Shown: positions 1 through 6,344 of the stretch, piece by piece
Layout of the letters: each line of letters begins with the position of its first letter
How positions within the stretch are numbered: the stretch's first letter is position 1
DNA from: an uncultured Bacteroidota bacterium
Lineage (GTDB): Bacteria; Bacteroidota; Bacteroidia; NS11-12g; UBA9320
Length of the DNA: 7,122 bases
Assembly: GCA_913056425.1 (NCBI GenBank)
Contig: CAJXLR010000078.1
Location: 1 to 7,122, forward strand
Direction of reading: 5' to 3'
The notes under the pieces: generated by a model
Told to the model about the DNA's origin: nothing
The model's database searches: none
Seen by the model: only the letters and a program-made list of their open reading frames with translations
Program-made: the position numbers and the translations under genes

Positions 1-7
1 ATCTTTG
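1..7 (+). promoter_or_regulatory. Partial Bacteroidota -7 promoter box upstream of sucA
   Basis: The window opens with ATCTTTG. If the base before it is T, this is a perfect match to the Bacteroidota -7 consensus TAnnTTTG. It lies about 35 bases before the sucA start, which would give a 5' leader of roughly 30 bases. The matching -33 TTG element would be outside the window, so the promoter cannot be confirmed here. No Shine-Dalgarno sequence is visible before the sucA ATG, as is usual in this phylum. Confidence 0.5.
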
Positions 8-42
8 CGCCCTGTTTACAGTAACATAACACAACTGGATTC

Positions 43-2772
43 ATGATTGGACATTCATACCTGAGCAATGCTGATGTCGACGCAATAGACGATTTGTACT
101 CGAAATATCAGGAAAACCCAGACTCCGTAGACTTCGGATGGAAGAAATTCTTTGAAGGCTTTGACCTAGCATACAACAAGACAGGAGCGGGGGCCGATGT
201 AGTTTCAGAAGACATGATCAAAGAGATCAATGTGCTTCGTCTAATCAATGAAGGTTATCGAACCCGTGGGCACTTTTTTACCGATACGAATCCGGTTCGT
301 GAGCGCAGAGAATATGCTCCCGACTTGAGCATTGAGAATTTCGGACTTGAAAAAGGCGACCTAGAAAAATCATTCAACGCAGGCGTTGAGTTAGGAATCG
401 GGCCGGCTAGGTTGAAAGACATCATTGCTCATTTGGAAGCTACCTATTGCGAGAGTATTGGTGTTGAGTTTATGTACATCCCAGATCCGGAGAAGAAAGA
501 GTGGTTGCGCACCAAAATGGAGTCCACAAAAAACCGCGCTCAACTCTCCATGGAGCAGAAACGCTTGATTTTGGAAAAATTGAATCAAGCAGTTGTGTTC
601 GAGAACTTCTTGCACACAAAATACGTTGGGCAGAAGCGCTTTTCATTAGAAGGCTTAGAAACGCTCGTTCCAGCTTTAGATGCAGCCATTGAGTTTGGCG
701 CAACTATGGGTGCAGATGAGTATGTTATAGGAATGGCACATCGTGGCCGATTGAACGTACTGGCAAACATCCTCAATAAAAAGTACGAAGACATTTTCGC
801 TGAATTCGAAGGCAACGCTTTTGAGGAAAGCATCTTTGAAGGTGATGTGAAATATCACATTGGTTATTCTTCAGAGGTTAAAACAAGCTTGGGTAAAATG
901 GTGAAGTTAAACCTTGCACCAAACCCTTCTCACCTCGAGTCCGTTGATCCGGTTGTTGAGGGAATTTCTCGGTCTAAACTTGACCGGAATTACGATGGAG
1001 ATGTAAAGCGATTGGTTCCCATACTCATACACGGCGATGCATCAATCGCCGGGCAAGGTGTTGTTTATGAGACCATCCAAATGGCTGGTTTAGATGCTTA
1101 CCAAACAGGAGGAACCATACACATTGTTACCAACAATCAAATTGGTTTTACCACAAACTACATCGATGGACGAACATCTATCTATTGTACCGATATTGCC
1201 AAAACCACCAAGTGTCCTGTCTTCCACGTAAACGGTGACGATGCTGAAGCGATTGTTTATGTGATGCAGTTGGCCATGGAATGGAGACAGCGCTACAATA
1301 CAGACGTGTTCATCGATTTACTCGGTTACAGAAAGTACGGCCACAACGAGGGTGATGAGCCACGTTTTACTCAGCCTAAGCTTTATAAAGCAATTGCGAA
1401 GCATAAAAACCCAAGAGAGATCTACGCAGAGAAACTGACCAAATCAGGAAATCTTGAAGCAAACCTGGCGAAGAAGATGCAGGTAGAGTTCAAGAAACTT
1501 CTTCAGGAAAAATTGGATAGTGTTCGAGAAAATGGTGGAGACCTAACGGATGATTTACACGAACACAATTGGAAAGGTCTGCGCAAAGCAGAGCGAAAAG
1601 ATTTTGTGTCGTCCCCGGATACATCTGTAAATGGCAAGACCTTCAAATCACTTGCTGAAAAGATTACGCAGATACCTGAGGATTTCAAAGCGTTTAAAAA
1701 GGTTCAGAAGCTGTTCACAGACAGAGCAGGAATGATTGAGTCTGATTCATACGACTGGGCTATGGGTGAGTTGATGGCTTACGCAACCTTGCTTGATGAG
1801 GGACATCCGGTTCGTATGAGTGGGCAGGATTGTGAGCGAGGAACATTTAGTCACAGACACGCCATCATCAAAGAAGAGGAGTCTGAAACGGAATATTGCG
1901 CACTTCAGAACATATCAGATAAACAGCCAAACTTCGCTATTTATAACTCACACCTATCTGAGTTTGCAGTGCTTGGTTTTGAATACGGGTACTCGATGAA
2001 CAATCCAAAAGGCCTCACGTTGTGGGAAGCCCAATTTGGAGATTTTGCGAATGGAGCACAAGTAATTATCGACCAATATATCACAAGCGGAGAGACGAAA
2101 TGGAAACGATATAGTGGTTTGGTGATGTTGTTGCCACACGGACATGAAGGTCAAGGACCGGAGCACTCATCAGCACGTCCGGAGCGCTTCTTACAGTTGT
2201 GTGCTAAGATGAACATGCAGGTAATTAACCCAACAACACCTGCAAACATGTTCCATGCATTGCGTCGCCAATTAAAGCGCGACTTCAGAATTCCGTTGAT
2301 TGTGATGACACCGAAAAGTTTGCTAAGACATCCATTATGTGTGAGCTCTTCGGCAGATTTCACCTCAGGCGGATTCAAAGAAATTATCGATGATGCGAAC
2401 GTAGATCCCAAAAAGGTGAAGCGCGTATTGCTTTGCACCGGTAAAGTTTATTATGATCTGCTCAAGCATCAGCAAGAAGCTAAACGAGACGATGTTGCTG
2501 TGGTTCGAGTAGAGCAGCTATACCCACTTGCAGAAGAACAACTTGCTGAGGTCGCTAAGAAATACCCAAATGCAGAGTGGAAATGGGTACAAGAAGAGCC
2601 AAAGAATATGGGAGCTTGGATGCACATGTTACGCTACGATTTACCGTTCGATCTTAAAGTAATTAGCCGTCGCTCAAGTTCGTCTCCATCCACTGGTTAC
2701 GCCAACGTACACAAAGAAGAGCAGGAGAAGTTGGTTGAGCTCTCGTTCGACTTAAACTACGCGGGTAAGTAA
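43..2772 (+). CDS. sucA: 2-oxoglutarate dehydrogenase E1 component (thiamine diphosphate-dependent)
   Basis: This enzyme decarboxylates 2-oxoglutarate with thiamine diphosphate and passes the succinyl group to the lipoyl arm of E2 (SucB), in the cytoplasmic TCA-cycle complex. The 909 residues are normal for the family (E. coli SucA is about 930). Residues 4-43 match the short N-terminal E1 domain that docks on the complex (YLSNADVDAIDDLYSKY). The dehydrogenase core holds HRGR (233-236), SHLE (296-299), and the ThDP/Mg site GDAS (331-334) followed by NNQIGFTT (364-371). The transketolase-like pyrimidine domain spans about 565-765 and contains HGHEGQGPEHSSARPER (699-715). The C-terminal domain runs to the end (VRVEQLYPLAEEQL at 821-834, GYANVHKEEQ at 885-894). 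The ATG at 43 is supported because the N-terminal domain begins at once. No sucB follows, so E2 must be encoded upstream of the window or elsewhere. I see no frameshift or missing active-site residue. Confidence 0.98.
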   Translation: MIGHSYLSNADVDAIDDLYSKYQENPDSVDFGWKKFFEGFDLAYNKTGAGADVVSEDMIKEINVLRLINEGYRTRGHFFTDTNPVRERREYAPDLSIENFGLEKGDLEKSFNAGVELGIGPARLKDIIAHLEATYCESIGVEFMYIPDPEKKEWLRTKMESTKNRAQLSMEQKRLILEKLNQAVVFENFLHTKYVGQKRFSLEGLETLVPALDAAIEFGATMGADEYVIGMAHRGRLNVLANILNKKYEDIFAEFEGNAFEESIFEGDVKYHIGYSSEVKTSLGKMVKLNLAPNPSHLESVDPVVEGISRSKLDRNYDGDVKRLVPILIHGDASIAGQGVVYETIQMAGLDAYQTGGTIHIVTNNQIGFTTNYIDGRTSIYCTDIAKTTKCPVFHVNGDDAEAIVYVMQLAMEWRQRYNTDVFIDLLGYRKYGHNEGDEPRFTQPKLYKAIAKHKNPREIYAEKLTKSGNLEANLAKKMQVEFKKLLQEKLDSVRENGGDLTDDLHEHNWKGLRKAERKDFVSSPDTSVNGKTFKSLAEKITQIPEDFKAFKKVQKLFTDRAGMIESDSYDWAMGELMAYATLLDEGHPVRMSGQDCERGTFSHRHAIIKEEESETEYCALQNISDKQPNFAIYNSHLSEFAVLGFEYGYSMNNPKGLTLWEAQFGDFANGAQVIIDQYITSGETKWKRYSGLVMLLPHGHEGQGPEHSSARPERFLQLCAKMNMQVINPTTPANMFHALRRQLKRDFRIPLIVMTPKSLLRHPLCVSSSADFTSGGFKEIIDDANVDPKKVKRVLLCTGKVYYDLLKHQQEAKRDDVAVVRVEQLYPLAEEQLAEVAKKYPNAEWKWVQEEPKNMGAWMHMLRYDLPFDLKVISRRSSSSPSTGYANVHKEEQEKLVELSFDLNYAGK

Positions 2773-2785
2773 AATAGATTTTTCG

Positions 2786-2793
2786 TATCTTCG
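2786..2793 (+). promoter_or_regulatory. Possible -7 box in the sucA / small-protein gap
   Basis: TATCTTCG matches the Bacteroidota -7 consensus TAnnTTTG at all but one base. It ends only five bases before the ATG at 2799, so a transcript from it would be leaderless or nearly so. No TTG is found at the expected -33 spacing, which falls in the end of sucA. The alternative is that the downstream gene is read through from sucA, since no terminator separates them. Confidence 0.35.
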
Positions 2794-2798
2794 ATTCA

Positions 2799-3212
2799 AT
2801 GAAACGAATCGCAGCTTTTGCTCTTGTCGTCATGACCTTACTTGCGTCGGTGCAAGTTCGTTTGTCGGCGCACATGTGCAAGGGTAGCATCGCTAATGTT
2901 GCTGTGTTTACAGACGTGGAGGGTTGTGGTATGTCATCCGGTTCTATGTCTTGCGTGCAAAACGAGCGTAAACAAGGATTCTCAAAAAAACCTTGTTGCG
3001 CTGATGTGCAGGCGTTCTCTTTGCTTTCGAACTTTTTATCACCTCTTGAGCATCAAGACAATGAAATAACAGATTTAGTCTGGTCGTATTTCGAGGTGCC
3101 ACAAAGCGCTTGTGACAATACATCAGTTTCTGGAATAATGCCTCAGGAAAAACCGCCTCCGGATGATTCATCCGTGAGGAAACAGGCAAAGCTCCAGGTA
3201 TTCTTGATTTGA
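2799..3212 (+). CDS. HYC_CC_PP-type small exported cysteine-rich protein, function unknown
   Basis: This 137-residue protein has a clear signal peptide: a basic start (MKR), a hydrophobic stretch at about 4-20, and probable cleavage near SA|H at 24/25. The mature part has H25-x-C27, single cysteines at 43, 52 and 105, a CC pair at 66-67 (KKPCC), a PPP run at 119-121, and ends in LQVFLI. This order (HxC, CC, PP, terminal QVFLI) fits the uncharacterised HYC_CC_PP family of Bacteroidota, although the usual HYC is HMC here. It has no known enzyme motif. Six cysteines and a His-x-Cys motif in an exported protein could bind metal, and the genes downstream concern copper, but that role is an inference. 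The ATG is chosen because the signal peptide starts there. It lies 26 bases after sucA and 60 bases before the MbnP gene. Confidence 0.8.
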   Translation: MKRIAAFALVVMTLLASVQVRLSAHMCKGSIANVAVFTDVEGCGMSSGSMSCVQNERKQGFSKKPCCADVQAFSLLSNFLSPLEHQDNEITDLVWSYFEVPQSACDNTSVSGIMPQEKPPPDDSSVRKQAKLQVFLI

Positions 3213-3213
3213 T

Positions 3214-3236
3214 TTCATGTCCCATCTCGACATGAA
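3214..3236. other. Perfect 8-bp inverted repeat before the MbnP gene
   Basis: TTCATGTC (3214-3221) and GACATGAA (3229-3236) are exact reverse complements separated by seven bases (CCATCTC). The element starts two bases after the small-protein stop codon and ends 36 bases before the MbnP ATG. The nearest T-rich run (3247-3253) starts about 10 bases past the stem, so it is not a classical intrinsic terminator. It could be a weak terminator, an mRNA-stabilising stem, or a two-fold operator site for a regulator of the copper genes. The sequence alone does not decide between these. Confidence 0.5.
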
Positions 3237-3246
3237 CCAAACCACC

Positions 3247-3260
3247 TATTTTTAACTTTT
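3247..3260 (+). promoter_or_regulatory. Weak candidate promoter region for the MbnP gene
   Basis: Two overlapping sequences, TATTTTTA (3247-3254) and TAACTTTT (3253-3260), each differ from the TAnnTTTG -7 consensus only at the last base. No TTG lies at a convincing -33 distance, and AT-rich DNA makes such matches likely by chance. The inverted repeat at 3214-3236 occupies the place where the -33 region would be, which would suit an operator if this promoter is real. Confidence 0.25.
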
Positions 3261-3272
3261 AATCATCAAAAA

Positions 3273-4241
3273 ATGAAAAGAATATTAGCACTTGCTTGTG
3301 CAACAGCCATCTATATGACCTCTTTTGGTCAATCACCCGTTAAATTGAAAATCAACCATTTGATAGGGGATAAAACTTTTACGTTCAGTGAGAAATCTAA
3401 GAACAATTTAGGCGACGACTTTCAGTACTCACGTATGGAGTATTACTTATCAAACTTTAGCCTCGTTCACGACGGAGGAAAAGTGACAAAAACTCCTAAT
3501 GTGTACGCACTGGTTAATGCAACACAGGCAACTGAAATCGACATGGGTAGCATCGACGTAACAACAATTGAAGCGATTAATTTCTCAGTTGGAGTTCACC
3601 CGGATGTAAATAATCAGGATCCTACTCAGTGGCCGAAAGACCATCCATTATACCCAAAGATGCCTTCAATGCATTGGGGCTGGGCTTCAGGCTACCGCTT
3701 TGTTGCCATGGAAGGAAAAGCCCGAGAAACCTTTAATACGGTTTTTGAGGTACATGCACTGGGTAATCAGAATTTCTTTGATATCAATATTCCTATTTCG
3801 GCTACCGACAACAACGGAACCTTAATGCTCGAGTTGAACGCCGATTACGAAAAAGCTGTAACCAACTTGTTTTTATCCCAAGGCGTGGTAACCCATGGAG
3901 ATTACGATGAGGCGATTACAGTGTTACGGAATTTCCAAAATCGAGTATTTACTACCACAACAGGTCAAGGTAACACGCTTTCAACTGAAGATGTTTCCAT
4001 GGCTTCAGTGACAACACGAGTTTATCCTAACCCTAGTTCAGGTCAGATTAGTGTGAGCGCACCAGCAAGCGGTAATTCGGTGGCAACCATACGTGTTACG
4101 GACCTTTCCGGACGCTTGGTAACTGAAAAGACGAAGATGGGCGAAACTGCAACATTTACTATCTCTGAGAGTGGTTTGTATTTGGTAGCCGTTGAGTTTG
4201 AAAATGGAATGGTTGAAACGCATAGAGTTAGCATACTTTAA
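3273..4241 (+). CDS. MbnP-family copper-binding protein with C-terminal T9SS sorting domain
   Basis: This 322-residue protein is likely an extracellular copper-binding protein. It has a signal peptide (1-19, cleavage near SFG|Q or GQ|S). The MbnP-like domain covers about 22-225 and shows the family landmarks: YYLSNFSLV (57-65), NNQDPTQWP (113-121), MHWGWASGYRFVAMEG (133-148) and FEVHALG (158-164). After a Thr/Ser-rich linker, residues 248-322 form a type A T9SS sorting domain: YPNPSSGQISV (251-261), VTDLSGRLV (275-283), and the GLYLVAVEFENG...HRVSIL ending. In methanotrophs, MbnP binds copper and one of its tryptophans is oxidised to kynurenine by the di-haem protein MbnH; W120, W135 and W137 are candidates here. 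Two di-haem peroxidase genes follow directly, the first overlapping this one by about 38 bases, which supports a functional pairing. The ATG is preceded by an A-rich leader (ATCATCAAAAA) and begins the signal peptide. Copper binding itself is inferred from the family. Confidence 0.9.
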   Translation: MKRILALACATAIYMTSFGQSPVKLKINHLIGDKTFTFSEKSKNNLGDDFQYSRMEYYLSNFSLVHDGGKVTKTPNVYALVNATQATEIDMGSIDVTTIEAINFSVGVHPDVNNQDPTQWPKDHPLYPKMPSMHWGWASGYRFVAMEGKARETFNTVFEVHALGNQNFFDINIPISATDNNGTLMLELNADYEKAVTNLFLSQGVVTHGDYDEAITVLRNFQNRVFTTTTGQGNTLSTEDVSMASVTTRVYPNPSSGQISVSAPASGNSVATIRVTDLSGRLVTEKTKMGETATFTISESGLYLVAVEFENGMVETHRVSIL

Positions 4242-5247
4242 GGGAGTCTTTTTCCTCTCGGTATGCGTACTTGGTGCCTCTTGTACTCAGGATGTTTCGA
4301 TTGAAACAAACAGCTTATTACTAGGCAAGCCCGATCATTTTCCGGTAGTTACACACCCTGAAGGTAACGAGTTCACCCAAACACGTTGGGAGCTTGGGAA
4401 AGCATTGTTTTTTGATAAAGCGCTGTCAATCGACTCCAGTGTAAGTTGTGCCAGTTGCCATGATCCGGCTCATGCGTTTAGTGGCAACAATAAAACCGAA
4501 ACCGGTGTTTTTGGTCGAGGAGGTACGCGAAACGCACCAACACTGGCAAATGTGGGGTATCATGCCAGCTTCACCCGCGAAGGTGGCATAGCCACGCTGG
4601 AACAGCAGGTTTTGGTTCCCATACAAGAGCACAACGAGTTTGGATTCAACATCATTCCATTGACGGAACGGTTGGACTCAAACCCGGTTTACCATCAAAT
4701 GAGTATGGAAGCATATGGACGACCGGTTGATGCCTACACATTGGTGAGAGCCATAGCATGTTACGAACGCACGCTGGTTTCAGGTTGGTCGGCCTATGAC
4801 GATTACAGCTTCAATGGCGACGAAAACGCTTTCGGACGGATTGAAAAAGCGGGTCTAGAATTGTTTAAAAGCAATAGACTTGCATGTTCAAGCTGCCATT
4901 CGGGATTGTTTTTTACGAATGATTCGTTTGCAAACAACGGCCTGTACTCCAATTATTCCGACGATGGTAGGAAAAGACTCACAGGGAGGACGGAAGACGA
5001 TGGTGTCTTTAAAATTCCTTCGTTGCGCAATGTTGAGTTAACCGGACCATATATGCATGATGGGTCACTTGAGACTCTTGAAGACGTGATTGAACATTAC
5101 GACAAAGGGGGGAACAACCACGCCAATAAATCAAACTTGATTAAACCACTACACCTTACGGTTGGGGAGCAACAATCGTTAATTGCCTTTCTGAAAACAT
5201 TAACAGATTGGCGTTTTATTGAACATCACAAAAGCACAGAAAATTGA
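4204..5247 (+). CDS. Di-haem cytochrome c peroxidase / MauG-MbnH-like lipoprotein (first copy)
   Basis: This 347-residue di-haem protein has haem sites CASCH (82-86) and CSSCH (228-232). A lipoprotein signal peptide ends at LGASC, with C27 the lipidated residue. Family blocks follow: LGKALFFDKALS (64-75), RNAPTLANVGYH (109-120), Glu145 in the distal-haem loop, CYERTLVSG (186-194), and SLRNVELTGPYMHDGS (273-288). Tyr299 lies 14 residues after the His of HDG. Classical CcpA peroxidases have the Met haem ligand at this distance, and MauG has its axial Tyr. The tryptophan usually found in FWDG between the haems is absent: the sequence reads FTREGG (123-128), with Arg at that place. The ATG at 4204 overlaps the MbnP gene by 38 bases. 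TTG codons at 4192 and 4213 are alternative starts, and no later start keeps the signal peptide. It may modify or reduce the MbnP partner, or act as a peroxidase. Confidence 0.88.
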   Translation: MEWLKRIELAYFKGVFFLSVCVLGASCTQDVSIETNSLLLGKPDHFPVVTHPEGNEFTQTRWELGKALFFDKALSIDSSVSCASCHDPAHAFSGNNKTETGVFGRGGTRNAPTLANVGYHASFTREGGIATLEQQVLVPIQEHNEFGFNIIPLTERLDSNPVYHQMSMEAYGRPVDAYTLVRAIACYERTLVSGWSAYDDYSFNGDENAFGRIEKAGLELFKSNRLACSSCHSGLFFTNDSFANNGLYSNYSDDGRKRLTGRTEDDGVFKIPSLRNVELTGPYMHDGSLETLEDVIEHYDKGGNNHANKSNLIKPLHLTVGEQQSLIAFLKTLTDWRFIEHHKSTEN

Positions 5248-6335
5248 AAAATATATCTATACAAATAGCAATTGTTCTTCTGGTGTTTGGTGCATCGAGT
5301 TGTAAAGATGACTCGCCCAATACTACAAACACTGTTGAACACGATACGACTCCATATGAATTATCACTCGGATCCTTCCCGAATCCCGAATTGTCCTCTG
5401 ATAATTCTCTCACCGTCCAAGGAGTCAAACTTGGCAGAATGCTCTTTTATGAGAAGATGCTATCCAAAGATGGTAGCCAAGCTTGCGCTTCGTGTCACTT
5501 GCAAGAATTTGCATTCACAGACACGGCGCGGTTGTCAATTGGGGTGCGTGGCCTAGAGGGAAAACGACAAGCTATGAGCGTTTTTAATATGGCATGGCAC
5601 ACCAATGAGTTTTTCTGGGACGGTAGAGCGCATTTGTTACGTGATCAAGCATTACTTCCAATACAAGACGAGCTGGAAATGGACGAGACTCTAGAGAACG
5701 TTATCAGCAAGCTTCAAAATTCGGACATGTATAAGGATCAGTTTGTCCGAGCGTTCGGTAGTGATGAAATCACGGCAGAACGAATTTCATTGGCCTTAGA
5801 GCAATTCATGAATTCCATCGTATCAAACCAATCCAAGTACGACGAATTCTTAAAGGACTCAACGGTTTTTACCCCGAGTGAGAAGCGTGGGATGCAATTG
5901 TTCTTTACTGAGTACAATGAGTTCTTCCCGGATGCCAGTGGAGCAGATTGTGCACATTGCCACTCCGGCTATAATTTTGAAAACGATCGATACATGAATA
6001 ATGGCCTTGACGCCGAAGGTATGTGGGAAGATAAAGGCCGGGAAGAAGTGACATCTAACCCTCGCGATCTTGGTAAATTCAAGGTGACAAGTCTTAGGAA
6101 TATAGAACTTACTCCTCCATACATGCACGATGGTAGATTCGCAACATTGGGGGAAGTAATTGAGCACTATAACAGCCGATTAAAAGCATCAAGCACCTTA
6201 GATCCGGCGCTCGAACAAACACGAGGAACAGGTTTGCGTTTGACGGAACAAGATAAAACGGATCTGGTAAACTTCTTGAAGACACTTACGGATAAGGAAC
6301 TCACTACGAATCCGGAATATTCGAGTCCCTTTTAA
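5244..6335 (+). CDS. Di-haem cytochrome c peroxidase / MauG-MbnH-like lipoprotein (second copy)
   Basis: This 363-residue protein is a second, clearly divergent di-haem enzyme. Its haem sites are CASCH (81-85) and CAHCH (236-240). Other family blocks are LGRMLFYEKMLSKDG (63-77), FFWDGRAHLLRDQALLP (123-139) with Trp125 at the inter-haem position, Glu145, and SLRNIELTPPYMHDGR (283-298). Tyr309 sits 14 residues after the His of HDG, at the MauG-type axial-ligand position. The signal peptide ends at FGASSC with C20 lipidated, and the next residues are KDDS, an acidic/lysine stretch like the surface-export signal of some Flavobacteriia lipoproteins. The start is a TTG overlapping the previous stop as TTGA, which points to translational coupling; no later start keeps the signal peptide. 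By keeping both Trp and Tyr, it is the better candidate of the two for an MbnH-like tryptophan oxidase. A plain peroxidase role remains possible. Confidence 0.9.
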   Translation: MKNISIQIAIVLLVFGASSCKDDSPNTTNTVEHDTTPYELSLGSFPNPELSSDNSLTVQGVKLGRMLFYEKMLSKDGSQACASCHLQEFAFTDTARLSIGVRGLEGKRQAMSVFNMAWHTNEFFWDGRAHLLRDQALLPIQDELEMDETLENVISKLQNSDMYKDQFVRAFGSDEITAERISLALEQFMNSIVSNQSKYDEFLKDSTVFTPSEKRGMQLFFTEYNEFFPDASGADCAHCHSGYNFENDRYMNNGLDAEGMWEDKGREEVTSNPRDLGKFKVTSLRNIELTPPYMHDGRFATLGEVIEHYNSRLKASSTLDPALEQTRGTGLRLTEQDKTDLVNFLKTLTDKELTTNPEYSSPF

Positions 6336-6344
6336 TTTATTAGC

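Noticed and set aside
391..858. Several open frames of 60-82 codons on both strands inside sucA.
   Set aside because: They overlap a full-length conserved gene, have no recognisable motifs and are explained as shadows of the sucA frame.
3156..3179. A 10-bp stem with one bulged base (CCTCCGGATG / CATCCG-t-GAGG, loop ATT) near the end of the small-protein gene.
   Set aside because: It lies inside the coding region over the Pro-rich/acidic segment, has no T-run after it, and could arise by chance. A regulatory role cannot be supported.
4192..4203. A TTG at 4192 as the start of the first di-haem gene, adding four residues (M-S-L-K) before the ATG.
   Set aside because: The ATG at 4204 gives a complete lipoprotein signal peptide with less overlap; the TTG adds nothing recognisable.
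4204..6335. The two di-haem genes as a recent tandem duplication.
   Set aside because: They share only family motifs; lengths, signal peptides, inter-haem region and inter-motif spacing differ widely, so any duplication is old or they were recruited separately.
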